Shown: piece by piece, positions 55,311 to 64,000 of the stretch
How positions within the stretch are numbered: the first letter of the stretch is position 1
How the letters are laid out: every line of letters begins with the position of its first letter
From: Thermohalobaculum sediminis
GTDB taxonomy: Bacteria; Pseudomonadota; Alphaproteobacteria; Rhodobacterales; Rhodobacteraceae
DNA length: 64,000 bases
Reading direction: 5' to 3'
Assembly (NCBI RefSeq): GCF_023487995.1
Contig: NZ_JAMFKN010000006.1
Coordinates: 124,001-188,000, forward strand
Program-made: the position numbers and the translations under genes
The notes under the pieces: model-generated
Seen by the model: only the letters and a program-made list of their open reading frames with translations
Told to the model about the DNA's origin: nothing
Database searches by the model: none

Positions 55311-57680
55311 TCAGTGCCGCGCCGCGCGGATCGCTTCCCAGACCCGCCCCGGGCTGAGCGGCATGTCGATATGCGTGACGCCATGGCCGGCGAGCGCGTC
55401 CACCACCGCGTTGACCAGCGCCGGCGGCGAGCCGATGGCCCCGGCCTCGCCGCAGCCCTTCACGCCCAGCGGGTTGTGCGTGCAGGGTGTGGCGCAGGAG
55501 TGGTCCACCACGAAGTTCGGCAGGTCCGCCGCGCGCGGCATGGCGTAGTCCATGTAGCTGGCCGAGAGAAGCTGGCCGCTCTCGTCATAGGTGCAGCCTT
55601 CCAGCATCGCCTGCCCGATGCCCTGGGCGAGGCCGCCATGGACCTGTCCCTCGACGATCATGGGGTTGACGACATTGCCGAAGTCGTCGGCGGCGACGAA
55701 GCTCTGGATCTCGACCACGCCGGTGTCGGGGTCGACCTCGACCTCGCAGACGTAAGTCCCCGCGGGGTAGGTGAAGTTCGCGGGGTCGTAGAACGAGGTC
55801 TCCTCGAGTCCCGGCTCGATCTCCGAGATCGGGTACTTGTGCGGGACGTAGGCCGTCAGCGCCACCGTGCCCCAGTCGATCGACCGGTCGGTGCCGCTCA
55901 CCGTGAACTGGCCGTTCGCGAAGGTGATGTCGGACTCGGACGCCTCCAGCAGATGCGCCGCGATCTTCTTGGCCTTGGTGATGATCTTCTCGACCGACTT
56001 CACGATGGCCGATCCGCCCACCGCCAGCGAGCGCGAGCCGTAGGTGCCCATACCGAAGGGAATGCGCGAGGTGTCGCCATGCACGATGTCGACCTGGGAC
56101 TCCGAACAGCCCAGCATTTCGGCCACCACCTGGGCGAAGGTCGTCTCGTGCCCCTGTCCGTGGCTGTGCGAGCCGGTGAAGACCGAGATGTTGCCGGTGG
56201 GGTTTACCCGAACGGTCGCGGCCTCGTAGAGCCCGGCGCGCGCGCCCAGCGCGCCGACGAGGCTCGACGGCGCGATGCCGCAGGCCTCGATGTAGTTGGC
56301 GATACCGAGGCCGCGCAGCTTGCCCTTGGCCTTGCTCGCCGCCTTGCGCGCGGCAAAGCCCTTCACGTCGGCAAGTTCCAGCGCCTTGTCGAGCGTGGCA
56401 CCGTAGTTGCCGGTGTCATAGACCACCGCGACGGGGGTCTGGTACGGGAACTGGTCGGGCTGGATGAAGTTGCGGCGGCGCAGTTCCGCCGGGTCGATCC
56501 CCATCTCGCGCGCCGCCTTGTCGATGGTGCGCTCGAGCTGGAAGGTCGCCTCCGGCCGGCCCGCGCCGCGGTAGGCATCGACCGGCACGGTGTTGGTGAA
56601 CACCGCCTTGACGTTGGTGAACACCAGCGGCGTGCGGTAGTTGCCCGCGAGCAGAGTGCCGTGCAGCCAGGTCGGGATGCAGGGCGCGAAGGTTGACAGA
56701 TACGCCCCCATGTTCGCGAGCGTCGAGCAGCGCAGGGCGAGGAAATGCCCGTCCTTGTCCATCGCAAGCTCGACCTTCGTCACATGGTCGCGGCCCTGCG
56801 CGTCCGACAGGAACGCCTCGGACCGGTCCGCCGTCCACTTGATCGGGCGGCCGACCTTCTTCGCCGCCCAGGTGACGAAGGCTTCCTCGGCATAGTGGTA
56901 GATCTTCGAGCCGAAGCCGCCGCCCACGTCGGGCGCGACCACCCGCAGCTTGTGCTCGGGGATCGACAGCACGAAGGCGCCCATCAGCAGGCGGATGACA
57001 TGCGGGTTCTGCGAGGTGGTCCAGAGCGTGTGCTCGTCGCGCCCGGCGTCATACTCGCCGATGGCGCAGCGCGGCTCCATCGGGTTGGCCACGAGGCGCT
57101 GGTTGACCAGTTCCAGCGTGGTGACGTGGTGGGCGCCGCGGATCGCCTCGTCCACCGCGGCCTTGTTCTCGGCCACGAATTCCCAGTCGTAGCAGATGTT
57201 GTCGGGCGCCTCGGAGTGCACCGCCGTGCCGCCCTTGACGGCCGCACGCATGTCGATGACGGCGGGCAGCTCCTCGATGTCGAGCTCGATCTGCTCGGCC
57301 GCGTCGCGCGCGGCGGCGAGGCTGTCAGCCACCACCGCGGCGATGGGGTCGCCGACATGGCGCACCTTGCCCTCGGCGAGGATCGGGTGCTTGGGCTCCT
57401 TCATCGGGTTGCCGTCCTTGTCGGTCACCTGCCAGCCGCAGGGCACGCCGCCCACGCCTTCGAGGTCCTTGGCGGTGAAGACGGCCACCACCCCCGGCGC
57501 TGCAGCCGCGGCCGAGGTGTCGATGCCGTTGATCTTCCCATGCGCGACGGAGGAGCGGAGGAAATAGCAATAGGTCTGGCCGGGCCGGTTGATGTCGTCG
57601 GTGTACTGACCCTTGCCGGTCAGGAACCGCACGTCCTCGCGCCGTTTCGAACTGGCGCCGATGCCGTGATCCTTGGGCAT
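55311..57680 (-). CDS. coxL: Molybdenum hydroxylase large subunit, CODH form II type (CoxL-like)
   Basis: 789 residues. The active-site loop is [16 protein letters not shown], the form II type, without the Cys-containing AYxCSFR loop that carries the Cu-Mo centre in form [11 protein letters not shown] and the catalytic Glu in [10 protein letters not shown] are present. Genes of this type are commonly labelled carbon-monoxide dehydrogenase, but form II proteins have not been shown to give efficient CO oxidation, and aldehyde or purine-type oxidation is equally possible. It lies between coxS (37-bp gap) and coxM. Confidence 0.95.
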   Translation of the reverse strand: MPKDHGIGASSKRREDVRFLTGKGQYTDDINRPGQTYCYFLRSSVAHGKINGIDTSAAAAAPGVVAVFTAKDLEGVGGVPCGWQVTDKDGNPMKEPKHPILAEGKVRHVGDPIAAVVADSLAAARDAAEQIELDIEELPAVIDMRAAVKGGTAVHSEAPDNICYDWEFVAENKAAVDEAIRGAHHVTTLELVNQRLVANPMEPRCAIGEYDAGRDEHTLWTTSQNPHVIRLLMGAFVLSIPEHKLRVVAPDVGGGFGSKIYHYAEEAFVTWAAKKVGRPIKWTADRSEAFLSDAQGRDHVTKVELAMDKDGHFLALRCSTLANMGAYLSTFAPCIPTWLHGTLLAGNYRTPLVFTNVKAVFTNTVPVDAYRGAGRPEATFQLERTIDKAAREMGIDPAELRRRNFIQPDQFPYQTPVAVVYDTGNYGATLDKALELADVKGFAARKAASKAKGKLRGLGIANYIEACGIAPSSLVGALGARAGLYEAATVRVNPTGNISVFTGSHSHGQGHETTFAQVVAEMLGCSESQVDIVHGDTSRIPFGMGTYGSRSLAVGGSAIVKSVEKIITKAKKIAAHLLEASESDITFANGQFTVSGTDRSIDWGTVALTAYVPHKYPISEIEPGLEETSFYDPANFTYPAGTYVCEVEVDPDTGVVEIQSFVAADDFGNVVNPMIVEGQVHGGLAQGIGQAMLEGCTYDESGQLLSASYMDYAMPRAADLPNFVVDHSCATPCTHNPLGVKGCGEAGAIGSPPALVNAVVDALAGHGVTHIDMPLSPGRVWEAIRAARH

Positions 57681-57717
57681 GTCGTCTCTCCCTGGTCTGT
57701 CCGTGGCTGGCGCCCGG

Positions 57718-58206
<489 letters not shown>

Positions 58207-58282
58207 CTTGGAATGTCCTCCCCTGATGGTCCCTGTATGCCCGGCGGCGCGTTCCGCGCCCGGGCCGAATGTGTCGTGCCGC

Positions 58283-58831
58283 TCAGCCGACCAGCCGCTT
58301 GAGCCAGCTCTTCTTCTTCTCGGCGGCGGGGGCGTCTGCCGAGGCCTCGCCAGCCTCCTCCGGCTCGGCCGGGCCCTCGATCGCGGTCTGGAAGCGGTTG
58401 AAGAAGTCGTCCGCCATCTTCTTGGCGAAGCCGTCGATCAGGCGCGAGCCAAGCTGCGCGAGCTTGCCGCCGACCTTGGCCTCGGCCTCGTAGCTGAGCA
58501 GCGTCGCGGGGCCGGCCTTGCCCTCCGGCGGCTCGGCATCGCTGAGTCGCACCTTGGCGCCGCCCTTGGCGAAGCCCGCGGCACCGCCCTTGCCCTCGCC
58601 GGTGATGGTGTAGCCCTCGCCCTCGGCGATGTCCGAGAGGTTGACCTCGCCCTTGAAGGTGGCCTTGACGGGGCCGACCTTCTGCGTCGCGACCGCCGAG
58701 AACGAGGTGTCCGAGGTCTTCTCGAGGCTGTCGCAGCCGGGAATGCAGGCCTTCAGCACCTCGGGGTCGTTCAGCGCGGCCCAGACATCGGCGCGCGGGG
58801 CGGCGATGAGCCGCTCACCCGACATGTTCAT
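58283..58831 (-). CDS. coxG: CoxG-like SRPBCC protein (carbon monoxide dehydrogenase subunit G)
   Basis: 182 residues. START/SRPBCC fold with the CoxG pattern: [27 protein letters not shown] near the start, [16 protein letters not shown] in the middle, [20 protein letters not shown]. It ends with a charged, lysine-rich tail [11 protein letters not shown], probably a membrane-binding tail; CoxG is reported to recruit the enzyme to the membrane. It is the first gene of the unit, divergent from betI. The start at 58831 gives MNMSGERLI. Confidence 0.9.
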   Translation of the reverse strand: MNMSGERLIAAPRADVWAALNDPEVLKACIPGCDSLEKTSDTSFSAVATQKVGPVKATFKGEVNLSDIAEGEGYTITGEGKGGAAGFAKGGAKVRLSDAEPPEGKAGPATLLSYEAEAKVGGKLAQLGSRLIDGFAKKMADDFFNRFQTAIEGPAEPEEAGEASADAPAAEKKKSWLKRLVG

Positions 58832-58972
58832 ATCGTGTCGTCCTCTCCCTTGTCCGGCCCGTCCGGGCCGTCGGTTCGTTGCGGGGGATCGTGCGGCAGG
58901 ATTTCGCGCGTGTCCACCGTCTCGACGGGCCGGGAAAGGCTTGTCGCGCAATGGTGAGCCCTCCAGTTTTTC

Positions 58973-58992
58973 TTGATTGACGAGTCAATCAA
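58973..58992. promoter_or_regulatory. BetI-type operator
   Basis: TTGATTGAC and GTCAATCAA are exact inverted half-sites separated by GA. They lie 43 bp upstream of the betI GTG, in an AT-rich stretch of a 204-bp divergent gap. BetI operators in other bacteria contain related TTGATTG dyads. Autoregulation of betICA is likely; an effect on the divergent cox unit is possible. Confidence 0.75.
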
Positions 58993-59035
58993 AGAAGGCG
59001 CAGAACGGGCGCGAACTGACCGAGGAGAGAGCGCC

Positions 59036-59632
59036 GTGCCAAGGCTGGGAATGGAGCCGATCCGCCGCCGGGCGCTGATCGAGGCCGCTGTCGAGGCGAT
59101 CGGAGACCGCGGCGGGCTGGATGTGACGATGAGCCAGATCGCGCGGCGCGCCGGCGTCTCGCCCGCGCTCGCGCATCATTACTTCGGTGCCAAGGAGCAG
59201 CTTTTTGTCGCCACCATGCGTCACCTGCTGGGGCAGTTCGGGCGCTCGGTCGCCGCGGCCTTGCGGGGCGAGCGGGACCCCCGCCGGCGCCTGTCGCTGA
59301 TCGTGGCGGAGAGCTTCGCCCCCGCGCAATTCGCGCCGGGGACCGTCTCGGCCTGGCTCGCCTTCTATGTCCATGCCCAGAACGAGGCCGGGGCGCGGCG
59401 GCTGCTCGGCGTCTATGCGCGCAGGCTGCACGCGAATCTCATCTATGATCTGCGCCCGCTTGCCGGGGCCGATGCGCCCCGCATCGCCGAGGGCGTGGCC
59501 GCGCTGATCGATGGCCTCTACATCCGCCGCGCGCTGGCCGTGGACCCGCGCCCGCCCGCCGACGCCCCCGAAACCGCCATCGCTCTGGTCGAGGACTACC
59601 TCGACAGCCAGCTTGCCCGGAGCCGCGCATGA
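59036..59632 (+). CDS. betI: TetR-family repressor of choline metabolism
   Basis: 198 residues. The N-terminus VPRLGMEPIRRRALIEAAVEAIG and the HTH SQIARRAGVSPALAHHYFGAKEQLF are typical of BetI. It is expected to repress the bet genes until choline is present. The GTG at 59036 has GAGGAGA 5-8 bp upstream and places the start after the operator; longer frames would read through the operator. The stop overlaps betC by 4 bp (ATGA). Confidence 0.92.
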   Translation: MPRLGMEPIRRRALIEAAVEAIGDRGGLDVTMSQIARRAGVSPALAHHYFGAKEQLFVATMRHLLGQFGRSVAAALRGERDPRRRLSLIVAESFAPAQFAPGTVSAWLAFYVHAQNEAGARRLLGVYARRLHANLIYDLRPLAGADAPRIAEGVAALIDGLYIRRALAVDPRPPADAPETAIALVEDYLDSQLARSRA

Positions 59633-61143
59633 CCCGCCCGAACATCCTGATCCTGATGGTCGACCAGCTCAACGGGACCCTGTTCCCTGACGGCCCGGCC
59701 GACTGGCTGCATGCGCCGCACCTGAAGGCCCTTGCCGCGCGCTCGGCGCGGTTCGCCAACACCTACACAGCCTCGCCGCTCTGCGCGCCGGGGCGGGCGA
59801 GCTTCATGTCGGGGCAGTTGCCGCGCCGGACCGGGGTCTATGATAACGCCGCCGAGTTCGCCTCGGCGATCCCGACCTACGCGCACCACCTGCGCCGGGC
59901 GGGCTATGCCACCTGCCTTTCCGGCAAGATGCATTTCGTCGGGCCCGACCAGCTCCACGGCTTCGAGGAGCGGCTGACCACCGACATCTACCCCGCCGAT
60001 TTCGGCTGGACGCCCGACTACCGCAAGCCGGGGGAGCGGATCGAGTGGTGGTATCACAACCTCGGCTCGGTCCCCGCCGCGGGCGTGGCCGAGATCACCA
60101 ACCAGATGGATTACGACGACGAGGTGGCCTTCAACGCCGAGCGCAAGCTGTGGGACTACGCCCGCGCCGAGGATGGGCGGCCGTGGTGCCTAACGGTCAG
60201 CTTCACGCACCCGCACGACCCCTATGTCGCGCGGCGCCGGTTCTGGGACCTCTACGAGGATTGCGCCCATCTCGACCCCGAGGTGCCGGCGATGCCCTAT
60301 GACAGCCACGACGCGCATTCGAAGCGCATATTCGACGCGAACGACTGGCGCAGCTACGATATCACGGCCGATGACATCCGCCGCGCAAGGCGGGCCTATT
60401 TCGCCAATATCAGCTATCTCGACGACAAGATCGGCTCGATCCTCGACGTGCTCGCGCGCTCCCGGATGGCCGACAACACGCTGGTGCTGTTCGTGTCCGA
60501 CCACGGCGACATGATCGGCGAGCGGGGCTTGTGGTTCAAGATGAGCTTCTTCGACGGCTCGTCGCGCGTGCCGCTGATGATCGCGGGGCCGGGGGTCACG
60601 CCCGGCCGGATCGCGGCGCCGGTCTCGACCGTCGATGTCTGCCCGACGCTGGCCGACCTCGCCGGCGTTGCGATGGACGAGATCGCGCCCTGGACCGATG
60701 GCGAGAGCCTGGTGCCGCTGATCGGGAGCGCCGAGCGCACCGCGCCCGTGGCGATCGAGTATGCCGCCGAGGCGTCCTATGCCCCCATGGTCTCGCTGCG
60801 CTACGGGCGGTGGAAATACAACCGCTGCGCGCTCGACCCCGACCAGTTGTTCGACCTCGAGGCCGATCCGCACGAACTCATCAATCTTGCCGCCGACCCC
60901 GCCCATGCCGGCACGCTGGCCATGCTGCGGGCGAAGTCCGAGGCGCGCTGGGACCTCGCGGCCTATGACGCCGAGGTGCGCGAGAGCCAGGCGCGGCGCT
61001 GGGTGGTCTACGAGGCGCTGCGCAAGGGCGCCTATTATCCCTGGGACTTCCAGCCGCTGCGCGCGGCCTCCGAGCAATACATGCGCAACCACATGGACCT
61101 GAACGTGCTGGACGCGGGCAAGCGCTTCCCGCGGGGCGAGTAA
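59629..61143 (+). CDS. betC: Choline-sulfatase
   Basis: 504 residues. Sulfatase family with the CxPxR formylglycine motif [10 protein letters not shown] (C52), metal ligands D12 and Q13 in MVDQLNG, and [20 protein letters not shown] choline-sulfatase C-terminal region ([18 protein letters not shown]) follows. It converts choline-O-sulfate to choline and sulfate. A SulP carrier and the choline dehydrogenase next door fit this job, but a choline sulfate transporter is not seen. It overlaps betI by 4 bp and is followed by betA after 1 bp. Confidence 0.95.
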   Translation: MTRPNILILMVDQLNGTLFPDGPADWLHAPHLKALAARSARFANTYTASPLCAPGRASFMSGQLPRRTGVYDNAAEFASAIPTYAHHLRRAGYATCLSGKMHFVGPDQLHGFEERLTTDIYPADFGWTPDYRKPGERIEWWYHNLGSVPAAGVAEITNQMDYDDEVAFNAERKLWDYARAEDGRPWCLTVSFTHPHDPYVARRRFWDLYEDCAHLDPEVPAMPYDSHDAHSKRIFDANDWRSYDITADDIRRARRAYFANISYLDDKIGSILDVLARSRMADNTLVLFVSDHGDMIGERGLWFKMSFFDGSSRVPLMIAGPGVTPGRIAAPVSTVDVCPTLADLAGVAMDEIAPWTDGESLVPLIGSAERTAPVAIEYAAEASYAPMVSLRYGRWKYNRCALDPDQLFDLEADPHELINLAADPAHAGTLAMLRAKSEARWDLAAYDAEVRESQARRWVVYEALRKGAYYPWDFQPLRAASEQYMRNHMDLNVLDAGKRFPRGE

Positions 61144-61144
61144 G

Positions 61145-62806
61145 ATGGAAGCCGATTTCGTTATCGTTGGATCGGGGTCGGCCGGCTCGGCGCTGGCCGC
61201 GCGGCTGTCCGAGGACGGGCGCCACTCGGTGCTGGTGCTGGAGTATGGCGGCACCGACTGGGGGCCGCTGATCCGGATGCCGGGGGCGCTCAGCTACCCG
61301 ATGAACATGTCGCTCTACGACTGGGGTTTCATGACCGAGCCCGAGCCGCATCTGGGCGGGCGGCGCCTTGCCTGCCCGCGAGGCAAGGTGGTCGGGGGGT
61401 CGTCCTCGATCAACGGCATGGTCTATGTCCGCGGTCATCCGCGCGACTTCGACCACTGGGCCGATCAGGGCGCCGATGGCTGGGCGTGGCCAGACGTCGC
61501 CCCCTATTTCCGGCGGATGGAGGACTGGCACGACGGCGGCCATGGCGGCAACGGCGACTGGCGCGGCCGCGGCGGGCCGCTGCATGTGACGCGCGGCGGG
61601 CGGGACAACCCGCTGGTGCATGCCTTCGAGGAAGCCGGCGCCTCGCTCGGCTTCGGTTGGACCGAGGACTACAACGGCGAGCGGCAGGAGGGCTTCGGCC
61701 CGATGGACCGCACCATCTGGCAGGGCGAGCGCTGGTCGGCTGCGGATGCGTATCTCAAGCCCGCGCTCAGGCGTCCGAACTGTGCGCTCCACCGCTGCCT
61801 CGCCCGCCGCGTGGTGATCGAGGACGGGCGCGCAACCGGCGTCGAGATCGAGCGCGGCGGGCGGGTCGAGGTCGTCCGTGCCCGGCGCGAGGTGATCCTC
61901 GCGGCCTCGGCCATCAACTCGCCCAAGCTGCTGATGCTGTCGGGCATCGGGCCGGGGGCGGAGCTGGCGGCGCAGGGCATCGGCGTGGTGGCCGACCGCC
62001 CCGGCGTCGGGCGCAACCTGCAGGACCACCTCGAACTCTACATCCAGCAGGCCGCAAGCTTGCCGATCACGCTCTACCGCTACTGGAACCTGATCGGCAA
62101 AGCCTATGTGGGCGCGCGCTGGCTGTTCACCCGGACGGGGCCGGGAGCGTCCAACCAGTTCGAGGCGGCGGGTTTCGTGCGCTCGCGCGCCGGCGTCGAT
62201 TACCCCGACATCCAGTTCCATTTCCTGCCGATCGCGGTGCGCTACGACGGCAAGGCGGCGTCCGAGGGGCACGGCTTCCAGGCGCATGTGGGGCCGATGC
62301 GCTCGGCCTCGCGCGGCGCCGTGACGCTGCGCTCGGCCGACCCGCGCGAGGCGCCGCGGATCTTCTTCAACTACATGTCCGATCCGCAGGACTGGGCCGA
62401 CTTCCGGCACTGCATCCGGCTCACGCGCGAGATCTTCGCCGCCCCCGCCTTCGACGGCTTCCGCGGGCACGAGATCCAGCCGGGCGCGGAGGTGCGGACC
62501 GACGACGACCTCGACGCATTCATCCGCGCCCATGTCGAGAGCGCCTATCACCCATGCGGCACCTGCCGCATCGGGCGGGCCGACGACACGATGGCGGTGG
62601 TGGACCCTCAGGCGCGCGTGATAGGGGTCGAGCGGCTGCGCGTCGCCGACAGCTCGATCTTTCCCCGGATCACCAATGGAAACCTCAATGCCCCTTCGAT
62701 CATGGTGGGCGAGAAGGTGGCGGACATGGTTCTGGACAAGCCGCCGCTGCCGCGGGACAACCGGGCGCCGTGGATCAATCCGCGATGGGAGGTCTCGGAC
62801 CGCTGA
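61145..62806 (+). CDS. betA: Choline dehydrogenase (GMC flavoprotein)
   Basis: 553 residues. GMC oxidoreductase fold: FAD-binding [13 protein letters not shown] (9-21), [43 protein letters not shown] and a C-terminal active-site HPCGTCRIG. It oxidises choline to betaine aldehyde, probably at the inner membrane. The betB partner for the second step is not downstream; the next gene is convergent, 3 bp away. Confidence 0.95.
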   Translation: MEADFVIVGSGSAGSALAARLSEDGRHSVLVLEYGGTDWGPLIRMPGALSYPMNMSLYDWGFMTEPEPHLGGRRLACPRGKVVGGSSSINGMVYVRGHPRDFDHWADQGADGWAWPDVAPYFRRMEDWHDGGHGGNGDWRGRGGPLHVTRGGRDNPLVHAFEEAGASLGFGWTEDYNGERQEGFGPMDRTIWQGERWSAADAYLKPALRRPNCALHRCLARRVVIEDGRATGVEIERGGRVEVVRARREVILAASAINSPKLLMLSGIGPGAELAAQGIGVVADRPGVGRNLQDHLELYIQQAASLPITLYRYWNLIGKAYVGARWLFTRTGPGASNQFEAAGFVRSRAGVDYPDIQFHFLPIAVRYDGKAASEGHGFQAHVGPMRSASRGAVTLRSADPREAPRIFFNYMSDPQDWADFRHCIRLTREIFAAPAFDGFRGHEIQPGAEVRTDDDLDAFIRAHVESAYHPCGTCRIGRADDTMAVVDPQARVIGVERLRVADSSIFPRITNGNLNAPSIMVGEKVADMVLDKPPLPRDNRAPWINPRWEVSDR

Positions 62807-62809
62807 GCC

Positions 62810-63247
62810 TCAGACACCGCCCGCCGCCATCAGGCGCACGTCATGGCGCCCGAGGCTGAGATCGTTCAGGAACCGCACCAGCGCGGGGGCGTCCCTGCTT
62901 CCAGCGCTGCGCGCGATATTGGCGCGGACCACGCGGGGCAGCAGACCGCCGCCCTCGCTGCCGTCGTGCAGCCCCATGGCCCAGCCGCCGAACATCCGTT
63001 TCTCGGCCGGGGCCTCGTCCAGCATGCGCACGTTCTCGTGCCGCCCGTCGCGACGAATTCCGGCATAGATCTCGTCCACGTCCTCGGGCATGCCCTCGAG
63101 CACTTGCAGGAAGGTGTCGTCGTCGTAATAGAGGAACCCCGTCACCCCGCACTGCGAATTTCGCTCGAGCGCGGTGCGCGCGATGGCGTTCATTTCCGGG
63201 TGATCGGCCGAGATCAGACTTCGGCTGATGTAGAGCAAACGTTTCAG
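62810..63247 (-). CDS. BLUF-domain blue-light photoreceptor
   Basis: 145 residues counted from a CTG at 63247. The BLUF residues are all present in AppA-equivalent spacing (offset 15): Y6, N30, Q48, W89 and M91 correspond to Y21, N45, Q63, W104 and M106. It should bind FAD and signal by hydrogen-bond switching, although the C-terminal 50 residues are too short for an enzymatic output. The start is uncertain: no ATG/GTG is in frame before the domain. TTG at 63373 and TTG at 63241 are alternatives, and one fewer G in the GGGGGG run (63252-63257) would put an ATG 23 codons upstream in frame. Convergent with betA. Confidence 0.85.
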   Translation of the reverse strand: MKRLLYISRSLISADHPEMNAIARTALERNSQCGVTGFLYYDDDTFLQVLEGMPEDVDEIYAGIRRDGRHENVRMLDEAPAEKRMFGGWAMGLHDGSEGGGLLPRVVRANIARSAGSRDAPALVRFLNDLSLGRHDVRLMAAGGV

Positions 63248-63382
63248 CGTGGCCCCCCGCTGCTGGAATTCCGGTCTCGCGCCGCATCGCGGACCGGCGC
63301 GCCCAGCAACTAACTTGCAGGTGCGCGAGGTTTCCGAAAGGGACTTTTCCGGCCAGCGGGACGGAATTATCAACCGGCGCGC

Positions 63383-64000
63383 TCAGCGGCGGATCGCGTA
63401 GGGCAGCACGTCGCGGGCGTTGCGGTCGATCAGCAGGCGCTTCTCGACGGGTGGCACGGACCGCTGGTGGCAGGCGCGCCGCTCGCAGATGCGGCAGCTG
63501 ATGCCGATCGGCTCGTAGGCGGCGGCGTTCGCGGTGTCGAGGTCGTCGGCATAGACAAGCTGGTCCGCATATTTCACCTCGCAGCCCAGCCCGATCGCAT
63601 AGCGCCGCGTGGGCGCGCGGTAATGCCCGCCCGGCTTGATGACATCCGTGGCGAGGCACAGGTAGCGCACGCCGTCCGGCGTCTCGGCCAGCTGGCGCAG
63701 GATGCGGCCCGGCGTCTCGAAGGCGCGATGCACGTTCCAGAGCGGGCAGGCGCCGCCGAAACGGGCGAATTGCAAGGGCGTCGAGGAGTGGCGCTTGGTG
63801 ATCGTGCCCGCCTGGTCGACGCGCACGAAGAAGAACGGGACCCCTCGCGCGCCTGGGCGCTGCAGGGTCGAGAGCCGGTGTCCCACCTGTTCCAGCGAGC
63901 AGCCGAAGCGCCCGGCCAGCGCCTCGAGATCGTGGCGCAGGGCGCGCGCGGCCTCGAGGAAGGCTCCATAGGGCAGGATGGCTGCGCCCGCGAAGTAGTT
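63383..64000 (-). CDS. ScfR/RamB-type short-chain acyl-CoA regulator, C-terminal part (5' end off the window)
   Basis: 206 codons are visible to the edge; the gene starts beyond it. The visible part covers the end of the ImmA/IrrE-like domain (NYFAGAAILPYGAFLEAARAL, CSLEQVGHRLSTLQRPGARGVPFFFVRVD) and the DUF2083-type C-terminal domain (CPLWNVHRAF, AIGLGCEV, and the Cys cluster GISCRICERRACHQR). The family couples an XRE-type HTH to short-chain acyl-CoA sensing and controls glyoxylate/propionyl-CoA genes (RamB, PccR). The HTH lies outside the window. Confidence 0.9.
   Translation of the reverse strand, partial: NYFAGAAILPYGAFLEAARALRHDLEALAGRFGCSLEQVGHRLSTLQRPGARGVPFFFVRVDQAGTITKRHSSTPLQFARFGGACPLWNVHRAFETPGRILRQLAETPDGVRYLCLATDVIKPGGHYRAPTRRYAIGLGCEVKYADQLVYADDLDTANAAAYEPIGISCRICERRACHQRSVPPVEKRLLIDRNARDVLPYAIRR

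Noticed and set aside
55311-57680. Genuine (form I) CO dehydrogenase
   Set aside because: The Cys-containing AYxCSFR loop is absent; the loop reads AYRGAGR.

Overview
The window is about 70 % GC chromosomal DNA from an alphaproteobacterium. The best fit is Rhodobacterales (Paracoccaceae/Rhodobacteraceae). The evidence is a ferredoxin VI type ferredoxin, a fused FdsG-FdsB formate dehydrogenase subunit, the secA / parvulin / argJ / mutT neighbourhood, a betI-betC-betA cluster, an AppA-type BLUF protein and a ScfR/RamB-type regulator. No rRNA, tRNA, CRISPR array, phage or integrase gene was seen. Coding density is very high. The high GC produces long antisense shadow frames, which are left out.

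Layout. 1-5.3 kb: NAD-dependent formate dehydrogenase (fdsA partial, fdsGB) with a LysR regulator, and a sharp palindrome in front of fdsGB. 5.4-12.5 kb: LysE exporter, GST, MFS carrier, a divergent ABC exporter, a zinc-ribbon protein and an acyl-CoA synthetase. 12.5-13.4 kb: rpsD with a clear promoter, a structured leader and a terminator. 13.4-23.3 kb: PhoX-like phosphatase, SulP carrier, MFS and MATE carriers, ferredoxin VI, a secreted FG-GAP protein, a class-I-amidotransferase-like hydrolase, and a receiver protein that looks like a decayed hybrid kinase. 23.4-29.1 kb: mutT, argJ and parvulin, divergent from secA. 29.2-30.1 kb: a GYD-domain gene cut in two by a roughly 574 bp segment of lower GC. 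30.2-32.5 kb: an orphan xanthine-dehydrogenase-family large subunit. 32.7-36.6 kb: a two-gene envelope module (Ig-like/Pro-rich protein plus PstS-like/OmpA fusion). 36.7-39.9 kb: beta-ketothiolase and metG, with a 26-bp x 6 tandem repeat just upstream of metG. 40-54.2 kb: Kef-type antiporter, small enzymes and acetyltransferases, L,D-transpeptidase, arsC, xseA, purD, MOSC protein, queF, folD, GFA protein and a thioesterase. 54.4-58.8 kb: a CODH form-II-like operon (coxG-S-L-M). 59-62.8 kb: betI-betC-betA with a perfect BetI-type operator. 62.8-64 kb: BLUF photoreceptor and a partial short-chain acyl-CoA regulator.

How the genes fit together. Several clusters are molybdoenzyme systems: fds, the orphan large subunit, coxGSLM and a MOSC-domain protein. 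Much of the rest is substrate uptake and export and osmoprotectant metabolism, with choline sulfate converted to choline and then to betaine aldehyde; betB is not in the window. The region most likely to hold something undescribed is 29.2-30.1 kb. There a normal host gene is interrupted by a short, AT-richer, hairpin-rich segment that carries one small Cys-rich reading frame and three spaced TGTGAGG repeats but no transposase. The next most interesting items are the structured rpsD leader, the tandem repeat in front of metG, and the HATPase-like/REC/REC protein.
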